Shown here piece by piece: positions 21,029 through 30,827 of a stretch of DNA of 64,000 nucleotides (within the stretch, counting starts at the first letter, position 1; each line of letters begins with the position of its first letter). Source of the stretch: Gemmatimonadaceae bacterium (lineage in GTDB: Bacteria > Gemmatimonadota > Gemmatimonadetes > Gemmatimonadales > Gemmatimonadaceae); contig DASXKV010000038.1 in the NCBI GenBank assembly GCA_036496605.1, positions 124,001 to 188,000 on the forward strand, written 5' to 3'. The position numbers and the translations under genes were made by a program. The notes under the pieces were generated by a model. That model saw only the letters and a list, made by a program, of their open reading frames with translations, did not search any database and was not told the DNA's origin.

Positions 21029-21194
21029 GTAGAGGGTGGAGAGCAGAGGGTAAGGGGCAATGACTCCATTGATGTTCTGGCGGCGAGCCAAGGCGAAGAG
21101 GGCGAAGGGCATTGCGCCCTCTGCCCTCCGCGCTCAGCCCTCTGCCCTTGCTCAACCCTCTGCCCTCCGTGCTCAGCCCTCTGCCCTTGCTGCG
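21029..21194. repeat. Tandem repeat in the DUF58 gene with inverted copy upstream
   Basis: From about 21117 to 21194 a 39-bp unit, itself two related halves (CCCTCTGCCCTCC and CCCTCTGCCCTTG), is repeated twice with few changes. It encodes a PSALRAQ/PSALAQ peptide repeat. The intergenic stretch 21029-21058 carries the complement (GCAGAGGGT twice), so RNA from the two parts could pair across the start codon at 21060. It looks like recent expansion of a short low-complexity spacer into the gene. Confidence 0.75.
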
Positions 21195-22109
21195 CATCGT
21201 CCAGACACCGCTCCCCCAACTCGCGGTGTGCCCCCGGAGATTCTGCGACAGGTGAGGCTCATCGAGCTGCGGACGCGCGGCCTCGTGAACTCGCTCTTCA
21301 CCGGCGAATACCGCTCGGTGTTCAAGGGGCAGGGAATGGAGTTCGCCGAAGTGCGCGAGTATCAGGCGGGCGACGAGGTGCGTAGCATCGACTGGAACGT
21401 CACCGCGCGCATGCGACGTCCGTACGTCAAGCGCTACATCGAAGAGCGCGAGCTTACCGTGATGCTCGCGGTCGATCTGTCGGGCTCGGAGCGCTTCGGC
21501 ACTCGGCGACGCTTCAAGAGTGAGATTGCGTCGGAGCTCGCCGCGGTGCTCGCGATGTCGGCAATCCGCAACAACGATCGCGTCGGCGCGCTGCTGTTCA
21601 CTGACCACGTCGAACATGTGTTGCGGCCCCGCAAAGGGAGAAAGCACGCGCTGCGGCTCATTCGCGATCTGCTCGTCTTCGAGCCCACGGGCTCGGGCAC
21701 CGACATTGCCGGAACGACCGACTATCTCGCCAAGATGCTGCCGCACAAGTCGATCATCTTTCTCGTCTCTGATTTTCTGAGCGAAGATATCGAGCGGCCG
21801 CTGAAGCTACTCGCGCAGCGCCATGATCTCATCGCGGTCAGCGTCGAGGACCCGAGCGAGCAGCAGCTTCCGGATCTCGGTGTCGTTAGGCTCGTCGACC
21901 CGGAAACCGGCCACACGATCAGCGTCGACACGAGCGATCCGGCAGTACGCGCGCAATTCGATCAGGGCACGACCGACGAGCTCGAGAAGCGGCGGCATCT
22001 GCTCCGCCGGCTCGCGATCGACGAGATCCCGATCAGCACCGATGCCGGTATCATCGAGCCGCTGCTTCGTTTCTTCCGTTCGCGCGAGACGCGGGTACAT
22101 CGGCGATGA
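21060..22109 (+). CDS. DUF58 domain protein (VWA-like)
   Basis: DUF58 protein of the MoxR/Bat system, with a VWA-like fold. The N-terminal 45 residues are a low-complexity PSALRAQ repeat region that is not part of the family core, which starts near LRQVRLIELRTRGLVNSLFTGEY. The core includes YQAGDEVRSIDWNVTARM and the VDLSGS metal-site motif. 349 aa from ATG 21060. It overlaps the next gene by 4 bp. Confidence 0.9.
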   Translation: MTPLMFWRRAKAKRAKGIAPSALRAQPSALAQPSALRAQPSALAAHRPDTAPPTRGVPPEILRQVRLIELRTRGLVNSLFTGEYRSVFKGQGMEFAEVREYQAGDEVRSIDWNVTARMRRPYVKRYIEERELTVMLAVDLSGSERFGTRRRFKSEIASELAAVLAMSAIRNNDRVGALLFTDHVEHVLRPRKGRKHALRLIRDLLVFEPTGSGTDIAGTTDYLAKMLPHKSIIFLVSDFLSEDIERPLKLLAQRHDLIAVSVEDPSEQQLPDLGVVRLVDPETGHTISVDTSDPAVRAQFDQGTTDELEKRRHLLRRLAIDEIPISTDAGIIEPLLRFFRSRETRVHRR

Positions 22110-23056
22110 CGACTCGGTTCGCGCGGCTTGTCGCCATGGCGGCCTTGATGGCGCCGGTCGCCTCCGCCATGTCGCAGGCGACCGGTGCGCCGATCGTGGT
22201 GCAAGCCGCCGTGGGCATCGAACCGGACACCGTTCGCATCGGCGACCCCTTCCTCGTGCAGATCGGCATCCGTGCGCCGCACGGATCGACGATCACATTC
22301 CCGCAGGCTCCGGATTCGACGAGCGCCGTGCAAGGCTTGGATCCGGTGCGCGTCGAGACACGTCCCGATTCGGCGTCGCTCGTTCAGTGGGGCTACTATC
22401 GCGTTGCGGCATGGGACATCGGCGAGCAGTCGATATCGTTAGGCGACGTCATCGTCTCCCTTGGCGGGCGAACGCGACGCATCTCGCTCGCGGGCCACAA
22501 GGTCTTCGTCGCCAGCGTGTTGCCGGCAGACACGGCGCTCCGCGTGCCCAAGCCCGCGCGTCCGCTCTACGAGTTTGCCGCGCCAGTCTGGTGGCTGTGG
22601 GCCGCAGTCGCCGCAGTCGCGTTGCTCCTGCTCTTGCTGTGGTGGTGGTGGCGCCGCCGCAAACGCGAGCGACCGATCGCGGTGCCCGATCCCTTCGTGC
22701 GCGCCGAGCGCGAGTTCGCCCGTCTGGAGCGCCTCGGTCTCATCGACGCGGGCGAGCGTGGCCGATACGTCGCATTGGCCGTCGAGGTGCTGCGCGACTA
22801 CCTGGCCGCGCGCTATAAGAAGGCCCAGCTGTCGCTGACGAGCACGGAGCTCTCCGCCGTCATGCGCGGCGACCGCGCCGTGCCTAACGACCGTCTCACG
22901 CGCGTGCTCAACGAGGCCGATCTGATCAAGTTCGCGCGACGCGCTGTCACCAATGAGCGAGCACGCGAGCTCGGTCGCGAAGCGCGAGCCATCGTGTCCC
23001 AGGAGCACGCGGCGACGCGACCCGCACCAGCGACTGCCACGGAGAGGGCCGCATGA
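22106..23056 (+). CDS. Membrane-anchored Bat-operon protein
   Basis: A 316-residue protein with a signal peptide (about 1-24, ending SAMSQA), a periplasmic beta-rich domain (about 28-148), a single membrane helix with a tryptophan-rich edge (about 152-176, WWLWAA ... LWWWW) and a cytoplasmic helical region with a YKKAQLSLTSTEL motif. Position and topology match small BatD-like/DUF4381 partners found between DUF58 and VWA genes. Function in detail is unknown. Confidence 0.7.
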   Translation: MTTRFARLVAMAALMAPVASAMSQATGAPIVVQAAVGIEPDTVRIGDPFLVQIGIRAPHGSTITFPQAPDSTSAVQGLDPVRVETRPDSASLVQWGYYRVAAWDIGEQSISLGDVIVSLGGRTRRISLAGHKVFVASVLPADTALRVPKPARPLYEFAAPVWWLWAAVAAVALLLLLLWWWWRRRKRERPIAVPDPFVRAEREFARLERLGLIDAGERGRYVALAVEVLRDYLAARYKKAQLSLTSTELSAVMRGDRAVPNDRLTRVLNEADLIKFARRAVTNERARELGREARAIVSQEHAATRPAPATATERAA

Positions 23057-24045
23057 GCCTCCTGAGCGGTCTTCAGTTCGTCTCGCCATGGACGCTTCTG
23101 CTCCTGCTCGTCCTGCCGATCTGGTGGATCTGGCGGCGCCGCCATCGGCCTCCCGCCATTGTGTTTTCACGCGTACCCGTTCTCGAGCTGGGCCCGCGCG
23201 CGGGACGGGCGATCGCATTTCTGCTGTTCCTCCTCCGCAATCTCCTCCTCGCCGGTGCTGTCATCGCGTTGGCGCGCCCGCGATCCGGTGCGCGCGCCGA
23301 GAACGTCACGAGTCAGGGCATCAACATCGTTCTCGCCATCGATCTCTCGAGCTCGATGCTCGCTCAGGACTTTCAGCCGCAGAACCGCATCGAGGTCGCG
23401 AAGGATGTCGTCAAGAAGTTCATCGCCGCACGGTCGAGCGATCGCATCGGTGTCGTCGCTTTCGCTGCCGAAGCGCTGACGCAGGTCCCCCTGACGACGG
23501 ATTACCCTGTCGTCAACGCAGCCGTCGACAATCTCGCTCCGGGTCAACTGGAGGACGGTACCGCCATCGGAACCGCGCTCGCCACTGCGGCCAATCGTCT
23601 ACGGACGGCGCCGGGGCGCTCGAAGGTGATCATTCTGCTCACGGACGGTGAGAACAACCGCGGCGCGATCGATCCGCGCACCGCTGGAAAGGCGGCCGCG
23701 GCGTTCGGCATCAAGATCTACACGATCGGCGTCGGCACCGAGGGCATGGCACCCGTGCCCGTCGGCCGCGGCTTGTTCGGATTGCGCTATGAGAATCGGC
23801 CCGTGCGCATCGATGAGCAACTTCTCACTGATATCGCCAACGAGTCCGGCGGCAGGTATTTCCGCGCCCGTGACGCGGCTGCGTTGCAGCGCATTTACGA
23901 GCAGATCGATCAGCTCGAGCGGGAGCCGGTGCAGACGAAAACGTACGTGCGCTTCACGGAGCTCTTCCGCTGGCCGCTCGCGGTCGCGCTTCTGGCTCTG
24001 ACGATTGAGCTGGTCCTCGCGGCCTGGCGAGGTCCGCTGCCGTGA
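23053..24045 (+). CDS. batA: VWA-domain membrane protein (BatA)
   Basis: 330 aa: two N-terminal membrane helices (about 10-26 and 55-76), a von Willebrand A domain with the metal-ion site DLSSSM (about 97-102) and LTDGENN, and a C-terminal membrane helix. BatA-type proteins are inner-membrane partners of the MoxR ATPase in stress tolerance. The gene overlaps both neighbours by 4 bp. Confidence 0.88.
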   Translation: MSLLSGLQFVSPWTLLLLLVLPIWWIWRRRHRPPAIVFSRVPVLELGPRAGRAIAFLLFLLRNLLLAGAVIALARPRSGARAENVTSQGINIVLAIDLSSSMLAQDFQPQNRIEVAKDVVKKFIAARSSDRIGVVAFAAEALTQVPLTTDYPVVNAAVDNLAPGQLEDGTAIGTALATAANRLRTAPGRSKVIILLTDGENNRGAIDPRTAGKAAAAFGIKIYTIGVGTEGMAPVPVGRGLFGLRYENRPVRIDEQLLTDIANESGGRYFRARDAAALQRIYEQIDQLEREPVQTKTYVRFTELFRWPLAVALLALTIELVLAAWRGPLP

Positions 24046-25754
24046 TTCTCTTCGGCGTCTACTTCGACTATCCATGGCTGCTGTCGCTCGCGGTCGTGCT
24101 TCCCGTGCTGGTCATCGTGCTCGTGCGGTACAACTACCGGCGTCGCTTCGCTCGACTCGCTCGGCTCGGCACGGCTGACGTCGTCTCGCGACTCGTCCCG
24201 CCTAACGCGATCCGCCGGCCGGGATGGCATGTCGCGCGACTCGCCACCGCGGCGCTCGGCGTCGGCATCGCGCTCGCCGGCCCACGCTGGGGCGCCGAGC
24301 GCAACGTCGTGCGGACGAGCGGGATCGACATGGTGCTCGCCCTGGATGCCTCGCTGTCCATGATGGCGACCGACGACCGCCCGAACCGCCTCGAGCGCAT
24401 GAAACAGGAGGTGCGTCGGCTGCTGGATCAGTCACGTGGCGACCGGATTGGACTCATTGCGTTCGCCGGGCGCAGCTACATCCTCACGCCAATGACCGTC
24501 GATGGAGGAGCCCTTTCACTCTTCCTCGACAATCTCGATCCCTCCGTCGTTGGCCAGGCCGGGAGTTCGCTCGCCCGGGCCATACGCCAGGGTACGGATT
24601 TGCTCATGCTCTCCAACACCGGCGCCGACAAAGCGCTCGTCGTGATGAGCGACGGCGAGGCATTCGAAGACATCAACGACGTGGTCGCCGAAGCGAAGCG
24701 GACCGGCGATCAGGGCATCAGCCTCGTCACCGTCGGCTTCGGGACCACACAAGGATCCACAATTCCCGTGACGAATCCGGACAGAACCACAACGCTCAAG
24801 CGCGACGAAGGTGGTCAGATTGTGGTGACGCACTACACCCCGGATTTCTTGAAGGCTGCCGCCGATGCTGCTCGTGGAACCTTCATCGACGCGGCGCGCA
24901 CGGACAAAGCGTCTCTGGTGAAAAGCGCATTGGCGCGCTTGCGCAGCAAGGCACGCTCGACCATTGGCGGCGAATCGAGAACGCCACGCTATCAGCTCTT
25001 TCTTTTCCCCGCCGTACTATTGCTACTCCTCGATACCCTGCTTGGCGAACGACGTGGCCGTAGTCGGAGTCGTTCTGCCGCCGCTCAGACGACGGTGAAC
25101 GCCGCGGCTGCGATCGTCCTCATGCTCCTGCCGACGCTTTCGGCGTGCGCGGGATTCCTGCCATCCTCTTCGCCGTCGGATAAGGCTGCTCGTGCGTATC
25201 ACGGACAGAACTATCAGCAGGCCGCGGTATGGTACCGGAGTGCAATTGACGGCGGCGATAAACGGCCGGAGACTTTGTACAACTACGGCACGGCGCTCCT
25301 TGCGGGGGATTCCCTCCAGGGCGCTTCCGAAGTGCTGGATCGGCTGAGCGACGTCCAGGATCCGGAGCTGCGTTATCGCGCACTCTTCAATCTCGGCCTC
25401 GCGCAGCTCAAGGCGGGGCTCGCGGCGCCAAAGGACGCTGCCGCCGAGCCACTCGACGCGGCTCTTGCCGCCTATAAGAAAGTTCTACTGATGCGACCGA
25501 ACGATCTCGATGCCAAGTGGAACTATGAGTTGGCACTGAGAAAGAGAGAGAAGGGTGGTGGCGGCGGCGGTGGCGCTGGTGGCGGACAATCCAATACGTC
25601 GCCGCAGCAGCAACAACCGCAGCCGACCGGCGGGCTCGGGCAGCAGCAAGCCGACCAGTTGCTCGGCAGCGCGGCGCGCGAAGAGCGCGACGTACAGGCG
25701 AAGAAGCAAAAGCAAACTCGCGTTGAACCGCCCCCAGGCGGAAAAGACTGGTGA
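24042..25754 (+). CDS. BatB-BatC fusion: VWA domain plus TPR region
   Basis: 570 aa. The first part is BatB-like: membrane helices, a VWA domain with DASLSM (about residues 104-109) and a membrane helix near 330. The second part is BatC-like: tetratricopeptide repeats (about 385-500) and a disordered G/Q-rich tail. At the join, near residue 368, is a hydrophobic stretch ending LSAC, which looks like the lipoprotein signal of a once-separate BatC. In this fusion it would be internal, so it may now act as a membrane span. GTG start overlaps batA. Confidence 0.82.
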   Translation: MILFGVYFDYPWLLSLAVVLPVLVIVLVRYNYRRRFARLARLGTADVVSRLVPPNAIRRPGWHVARLATAALGVGIALAGPRWGAERNVVRTSGIDMVLALDASLSMMATDDRPNRLERMKQEVRRLLDQSRGDRIGLIAFAGRSYILTPMTVDGGALSLFLDNLDPSVVGQAGSSLARAIRQGTDLLMLSNTGADKALVVMSDGEAFEDINDVVAEAKRTGDQGISLVTVGFGTTQGSTIPVTNPDRTTTLKRDEGGQIVVTHYTPDFLKAAADAARGTFIDAARTDKASLVKSALARLRSKARSTIGGESRTPRYQLFLFPAVLLLLLDTLLGERRGRSRSRSAAAQTTVNAAAAIVLMLLPTLSACAGFLPSSSPSDKAARAYHGQNYQQAAVWYRSAIDGGDKRPETLYNYGTALLAGDSLQGASEVLDRLSDVQDPELRYRALFNLGLAQLKAGLAAPKDAAAEPLDAALAAYKKVLLMRPNDLDAKWNYELALRKREKGGGGGGGAGGGQSNTSPQQQQPQPTGGLGQQQADQLLGSAAREERDVQAKKQKQTRVEPPPGGKDW

Positions 25755-28156
25755 TCTCACTCCTCGTATTCGCACAGCTTGCGATCGTTGCTCACGCACC
25801 GGACGTGGTCGCGGCGTGCGATGCCGTCGAGGTCACCGTTGCCGTCAGCGCTCCCGGTAGCACCGCGCCGCAGGTCATTGCCCCTGCCTTTTCTCCCTTT
25901 GATGTATTGCGTTCGTCGGTGACACCGCACGTACAGCTCGATCCACGAAATGGCGGATCGATCATCGCGGAGTACCGCTACGTTCTTACGACGGATCAGT
26001 CGGGGACGTTCACGCTTCCGCCCTTCGAGGCGCGTCTTCGCGATGCGACGATACGCTCCAAACCGGTACGGATTACCGTCCGCGGCACTCGCGCCGGCGA
26101 TGGTGTGCCGACGGTTGTTGCGCGCGCCCGCGTCGACACCAGCCTCGACGTCAACTTTCGCGCGCTCACCGAACCCGAGACGGTGTACGTCGGGCAGCAG
26201 GCGAACTACGAAGTCGCCGTCTTCCTCAACGAAACGGTACGCGATCGCCTGCGTCGCAATCCGACGTTCTATCCTCCCGACATGCAGGCGATGCTCGCGT
26301 ACGACCTGCCTCCAGTCACGGGCGAGCCTCCGAAGCGAAAGGTTGGTACGCGATGCTTCGACGCGCTCGTGTATCAACGCGCGCTTTTTCCTCTCGTACC
26401 GGGCCGATTCGTCATCGCACCGGCGCAACTAGTCTACGCGCTGCCGCTCTCGTCGAGCTTCTTCAGTCGGGAGGAGTCTCACGAATTAGTGACCGACAGT
26501 ACGATTCTCGTCGCGGTCGATCCACCGAGCGCCGGGCGACCGAGCGAGTACATGGGCGCCGTCGGTAATCTGTCGATTGCCTCCCGGCTCGACAGTCGGC
26601 ACGGCCGCGTCGGTGATCCGATGCTGCTCACGGTCAGGCTCTCCGGCGCCGGGAACGTCAAGCTCTTTCCGCCGCCGCGTCTCGATATTCCGTGGGCGAA
26701 CCTTGTCCGTGCCGACGAGCGCGTACAGGTCGACTCGGCGGCGCGAAAAATCCGCGGTGCCAAGGAATTCGATTGGGTGCTGACGCCCAAAGTCGCCGGT
26801 GAGCTGGACGTGCCGCCGATTCGCTACGGGTATTTCAATCCGGACACGCGTCGTTATGCGGTCGCCGCCGCGGCCGCCGAGCACGTCACGATCGCGCCAG
26901 GCTTTCTCGCCGTCGGCGACACCTTGCGTTCGGAGCCGCTGCTGTCGATTCGGCCCAACTATCGCGGGCCGTTGAGCCGCCCGCCGCAGGATCGCGGCTC
27001 TTTCTGGCTCCTGCTGTCGCTGGCGCCGCTCCCGGCCGTCTTCGGACGGATGCGCCGTGCGCCACGTCGCGTCGCACCGCAGACGGCTTCGGCAAGACTC
27101 CGCTCGCTCGCACGAAGCTCAGCCGCGCACGACTCCTGTGAGATCCGTCGCGTCTACGCCAATGCGCTGGGCGAACGGTTAGGCATCGGCGCCGAACAAT
27201 TCACGCGACCCGGAACCCTCTCGCGCGCGCTCAGGCGTGCCGGCGTATCGAGCGCCGTCGCTGCTGAAGCCGAGGTGCTTCTACGACAGCTCGACACCGC
27301 CGCGTACGGCCCCGCGACCTTCCTCGAACGCGACGCCGTCGAACGCGCGCTCGCGATCGTTCGACAGACTAACGTCGAGGCGCTGCCGCGCTACGAACTC
27401 GATCTCCCGCGAACGCTGGCACTGCTCCTGGCCGTCTCGATTCCACTCGCCGCCGGCCGCATGCGTGCGCTACAGACCGATCCGGCGCAGCGCGACTTCG
27501 ACCGTGGCGTCCGCGCGTATGCCGAACACCAGTTCGGCGTTGCGCGCGCTGCCTTCGCGAGCTCGGCGAAGACGTCGCCCTGGGCGCCGGATGCGTGGGC
27601 GAACTTCGGGACGGCCGGGTGGTCGGCGGGGGACACAGCGAGCGCCGTCGTCGGTTGGCAGCGCGCGTTGCGTCTCGAACCGACGGCCTCGGACGTTCGA
27701 GATCGCTTGCAGTTGTCTGACGGCCAGGCTTTCGGTACCAATGGTTTCGTGCCACCGATTTCCTCGACGGTGACGCTATGGGCCGCAATGTCCGCCTGGA
27801 TCGTCTGCTGGCTACTAGCGGCTGTGCTCGCGTTCCGCAAATCGGTCAAATGGCGCGTCGGCGTTAGGCGCTGGACCTACACCGCTGGCATCGTCGGTGT
27901 CCTTCTACTGCTCGCTGGACTCGATCTCGATCAGCGCCTCGCCGCGCGGAATTACACCGTTCTTCGCTCGAGCACACGGCTGAGCAGCGATCCGGCACTC
28001 GGGGGCGAGACGAAAGGCACCGCGATCATAGGCGAGGTCGCGCGCGCTGTGCGACGCCAGGGTCCGTGGACTTTCGTCTCACTCGACGGGGAGCGCGAAG
28101 GGTGGGTCGAGTCCTCGACCCTCGCTTCGCTCGAACGGGGCGCCCCTGTCGATTAA
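25751..28156 (+). CDS. BatD-BatE fusion: BatD, TPR and SH3-like regions
   Basis: 801 aa. A signal peptide (about 1-21) precedes BatD-type immunoglobulin-like periplasmic domains (about 22-400), then membrane helices near 420 and 560, a TPR region (about 575-660), two more membrane helices and a C-terminal SH3-like segment (about 735-801, with QGPWTFVSLDGEREGWV). BatD and BatE are normally separate; here the BatE-like TPR-SH3 part is fused to BatD. It ends the Bat operon, 12 bp before mutL. Confidence 0.78.
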   Translation: MISLLVFAQLAIVAHAPDVVAACDAVEVTVAVSAPGSTAPQVIAPAFSPFDVLRSSVTPHVQLDPRNGGSIIAEYRYVLTTDQSGTFTLPPFEARLRDATIRSKPVRITVRGTRAGDGVPTVVARARVDTSLDVNFRALTEPETVYVGQQANYEVAVFLNETVRDRLRRNPTFYPPDMQAMLAYDLPPVTGEPPKRKVGTRCFDALVYQRALFPLVPGRFVIAPAQLVYALPLSSSFFSREESHELVTDSTILVAVDPPSAGRPSEYMGAVGNLSIASRLDSRHGRVGDPMLLTVRLSGAGNVKLFPPPRLDIPWANLVRADERVQVDSAARKIRGAKEFDWVLTPKVAGELDVPPIRYGYFNPDTRRYAVAAAAAEHVTIAPGFLAVGDTLRSEPLLSIRPNYRGPLSRPPQDRGSFWLLLSLAPLPAVFGRMRRAPRRVAPQTASARLRSLARSSAAHDSCEIRRVYANALGERLGIGAEQFTRPGTLSRALRRAGVSSAVAAEAEVLLRQLDTAAYGPATFLERDAVERALAIVRQTNVEALPRYELDLPRTLALLLAVSIPLAAGRMRALQTDPAQRDFDRGVRAYAEHQFGVARAAFASSAKTSPWAPDAWANFGTAGWSAGDTASAVVGWQRALRLEPTASDVRDRLQLSDGQAFGTNGFVPPISSTVTLWAAMSAWIVCWLLAAVLAFRKSVKWRVGVRRWTYTAGIVGVLLLLAGLDLDQRLAARNYTVLRSSTRLSSDPALGGETKGTAIIGEVARAVRRQGPWTFVSLDGEREGWVESSTLASLERGAPVD

Positions 28157-28168
28157 TCATTAAGCGAG

Positions 28169-29908
28169 ATGATATCTCGCATCGCGATACTCCCCAGCGC
28201 CGTCGCCGATCAAATCGCCGCCGGCGAGGTTGTCGAGCGCCCCGCGTCCGTCGCGAAAGAGCTGGTCGAGAACGCGCTCGATGCCGGTGCCACGTCGATC
28301 GACATCTCCATCGAGGATGGCGGCCGCCAGCTCGTTCGTGTCAGCGACGACGGCTCGGGCATGTCGCGAGACGACGCCGTGCTCGCGCTCGCGCGCCACG
28401 CGACCTCGAAGATTCGTTCCGCCGGCGATCTCGTTGGCGTGCGGAGTTTTGGATTCCGGGGAGAAGCGCTGCCGGCGATCTGCTCGGTGTCTCAGCTCGA
28501 GATCGAGACCGCGCTTGGCGATGGCGCCGGCACGATCGTCCGCGCCGCGGGCGGCTCCGTCGCCGACGTGGCCGACACGGCACGACGACGCGGCACGACC
28601 GTTGGCGTCGGACGGCTCTTCTACAATGCACCAGCGCGCCGAAAATTCCTGCGCGGGGCGCGTTCGGAATGGCGGGGCATCCTCGACAGCGTAACGAGCC
28701 TCGCGCTCGTTAGGCGAGACGTCCGCTTCTCTCTCAGCCACGATGGGAAGTCGGTACTCACCCTCCCGGGGGCAGTCTCGCTTCGGGAGCGCATCGCTGC
28801 CCTGCATGGCACCGCCGCCGCCGCGCGGCTCGTCGACGTCGACGACGTCGCCGGGACGATTCACGTGTCCGGGCTCGTAGAGCGGCCGTCCGAAGTCGGT
28901 ACGGCGGGCCGCCGCGTCCATCTCGCAATCAATGGGAGGTCAGTCCGCGACCACGGAATCGTGCGCGCTGCCGAGGCGGCGTATCGCTCCACCATCCCTG
29001 CCGGCGTGCGGCCGACGCTCTATCTCGAGCTCACCATCTCGGGAGCCGACGTCGACGTGAACGTGCATCCCGCGAAAGCCGAAGTACGCTTCCGCGACCG
29101 CTGGCACGTCGAACGCGTCGTCGAGATGGCTGTCCGCCGCGCCCTCGGCACGATGGAGACTGGTGCAACGATCGGTCGCGTCTTCTGGCAGTCGCCCGCG
29201 TCCTTTGTCCCTCCGACCGTCGACGTCGAAGTGCTGCGGCAACGTCCGGACCTCGACGATGGCATCTTCGCGGTGCAGGAGCTCGGTGAGCAGCCGCCAG
29301 CGGAGACGCTTACTCCCGATGGCGCAGCGGCCGAGATCGACGTGCCGCCGCTGCTTCAACTGCGACGGACATACATGATGTTTGAGCGCGACGATGGCGT
29401 TGTCCTCATCGATCAGCACTCGGCGCACGAGCGCGTGCTCTTCGAGCGATTCATGCGCACGCTCGAATGCGGTGAAGCGCCTGCGCAACGGTTGCTCTTC
29501 CCACTCACGCTCCATCTCGCGCCCGCCGAGGCTGATGCCTTCGACGCCCATCGGGATTCATTCGAGCGACTCGGCTTCGAGGTCGAGGGCTTTGGCGGTC
29601 ACACGCTTCTCGTGCGATCGGTTCCCATGCCGCATCCTCGATTCGACGCCGAGCGTTGCTTGCGCGAGACGATTGCGGCGCTCACGGGCGATCGTGACGC
29701 CTCCGCGGCGCCGAAACACCAGCGCCTTGCTGCGACTGTCGCGTGCAAGGCGGCGATCAAGGCCGGCGATCTGATGTCGCCTGCGGAGATGCGCGCGCTG
29801 TTCGTCGCGCTCGCCACGACGCAGCTTCCCGCGCACGACGTCCACGGCCGGTCGACAATCGTGCATTTATCGTGGGACGAGCTCGAGCGCCGCTTTGGCC
29901 GCCGATGA
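28169..29908 (+). CDS. mutL: DNA mismatch repair protein MutL
   Basis: GHKL ATPase that links MutS mismatch recognition to strand removal. 579 aa; N-terminal motifs ENALDAGA, DDGSGM and GFRGEAL. The C-terminal domain carries DQHSAHERVLFE, close to the DQHAx2Ex4E endonuclease motif (S for A), and ACKAAIKAG, suggesting a nicking MutL as in bacteria without MutH. mutS is not in the window. It overlaps miaA by 14 bp. Confidence 0.95.
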   Translation: MISRIAILPSAVADQIAAGEVVERPASVAKELVENALDAGATSIDISIEDGGRQLVRVSDDGSGMSRDDAVLALARHATSKIRSAGDLVGVRSFGFRGEALPAICSVSQLEIETALGDGAGTIVRAAGGSVADVADTARRRGTTVGVGRLFYNAPARRKFLRGARSEWRGILDSVTSLALVRRDVRFSLSHDGKSVLTLPGAVSLRERIAALHGTAAAARLVDVDDVAGTIHVSGLVERPSEVGTAGRRVHLAINGRSVRDHGIVRAAEAAYRSTIPAGVRPTLYLELTISGADVDVNVHPAKAEVRFRDRWHVERVVEMAVRRALGTMETGATIGRVFWQSPASFVPPTVDVEVLRQRPDLDDGIFAVQELGEQPPAETLTPDGAAAEIDVPPLLQLRRTYMMFERDDGVVLIDQHSAHERVLFERFMRTLECGEAPAQRLLFPLTLHLAPAEADAFDAHRDSFERLGFEVEGFGGHTLLVRSVPMPHPRFDAERCLRETIAALTGDRDASAAPKHQRLAATVACKAAIKAGDLMSPAEMRALFVALATTQLPAHDVHGRSTIVHLSWDELERRFGRR

Positions 29909-30827
29909 GCATCTTCTCATCCCGGTAGTCTGTGGGCCGACCGGCGCGGGCAAGAGTGCGCTCGCACTGTGGCTGGCGCAGCAACAGCCGACGACGATCA
30001 TCGTCGCCGATTCGCGGCAGATCTATCACGGCTTCGATATCGGTACCGCCAAGCCGAATGCGAGTGAGCGCGCGGCCGTTGCTCACCGCGGCATCGACAT
30101 CGTCGACCCCACGGAGCGGTTTTCGGCTGCCGCCTGGGCAGCGAACGCCGACGTGTGGATCGATGAAGCCCAACGTGAAGGACGGCTGCCGCTCGTCGTC
30201 GGTGGAACGGGGTTCTATCTTCGCGCGCTCTTCGAGCCGCTGTTCGACGAGCCCATGCTCGATCCGCAGCGCCGCCGCCGACTCGAGCAAGTGCTCGCTC
30301 CCATCTCGCTCCCCGAATTGCGGCGCTGGACCGGCGTTCTCGACCCCGATCGCGCTCATCTGGGACGATCGCAGCTGCTCCGCGCGATCGAGGTTGCGTT
30401 GTTGAGCGGTCAACGTATGAGCGCGCTTCATCGTGAGCGCGGCCGCCCTGCGAGATGCGCCGCTCGCTATCTTGTGGTCGACCCAGGGCCGATGCTTGCC
30501 GACCAAATCGCGGCGCGACTCGACGGGATGCTTGCCGGAGGTTGGGTGGACGAGGTGAGACGACTGATGACCGAAATTCCCGAGAGTGCACCGGCATGGA
30601 ACGCCTCCGGCTATCGGGCGATCCGTGAGCACGTGCGCGGCACTGTGGATCTCGCCGCCGCTCGTGCGACAATACTCATCGAGACTCGGCAATACGCGAA
30701 GCGCCAGCGCACCTGGCTGCGCCACCAGCTCGATGCGGACGATGTGACACTACTCGACCCGCGCGATGCGTCGTGGAAACCGATCGCCGAGCGCTGGTTG
30801 AACGAAACCGTGCGACGGCCGGCGTGA
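29895..30827 (+). CDS. miaA: tRNA dimethylallyltransferase
   Basis: Adds a dimethylallyl group to A37 of tRNAs that read UNN codons. 310 aa from TTG 29895, which overlaps the end of mutL. P-loop GPTGAGKS (14-21), ADSRQIYHGFDIGTAKP substrate motif and VVGGTGFYLRAL. The mutL-miaA order is conserved in many bacteria. It overlaps bshA by 4 bp. Confidence 0.95.
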   Translation: MAADEHLLIPVVCGPTGAGKSALALWLAQQQPTTIIVADSRQIYHGFDIGTAKPNASERAAVAHRGIDIVDPTERFSAAAWAANADVWIDEAQREGRLPLVVGGTGFYLRALFEPLFDEPMLDPQRRRRLEQVLAPISLPELRRWTGVLDPDRAHLGRSQLLRAIEVALLSGQRMSALHRERGRPARCAARYLVVDPGPMLADQIAARLDGMLAGGWVDEVRRLMTEIPESAPAWNASGYRAIREHVRGTVDLAAARATILIETRQYAKRQRTWLRHQLDADDVTLLDPRDASWKPIAERWLNETVRRPA

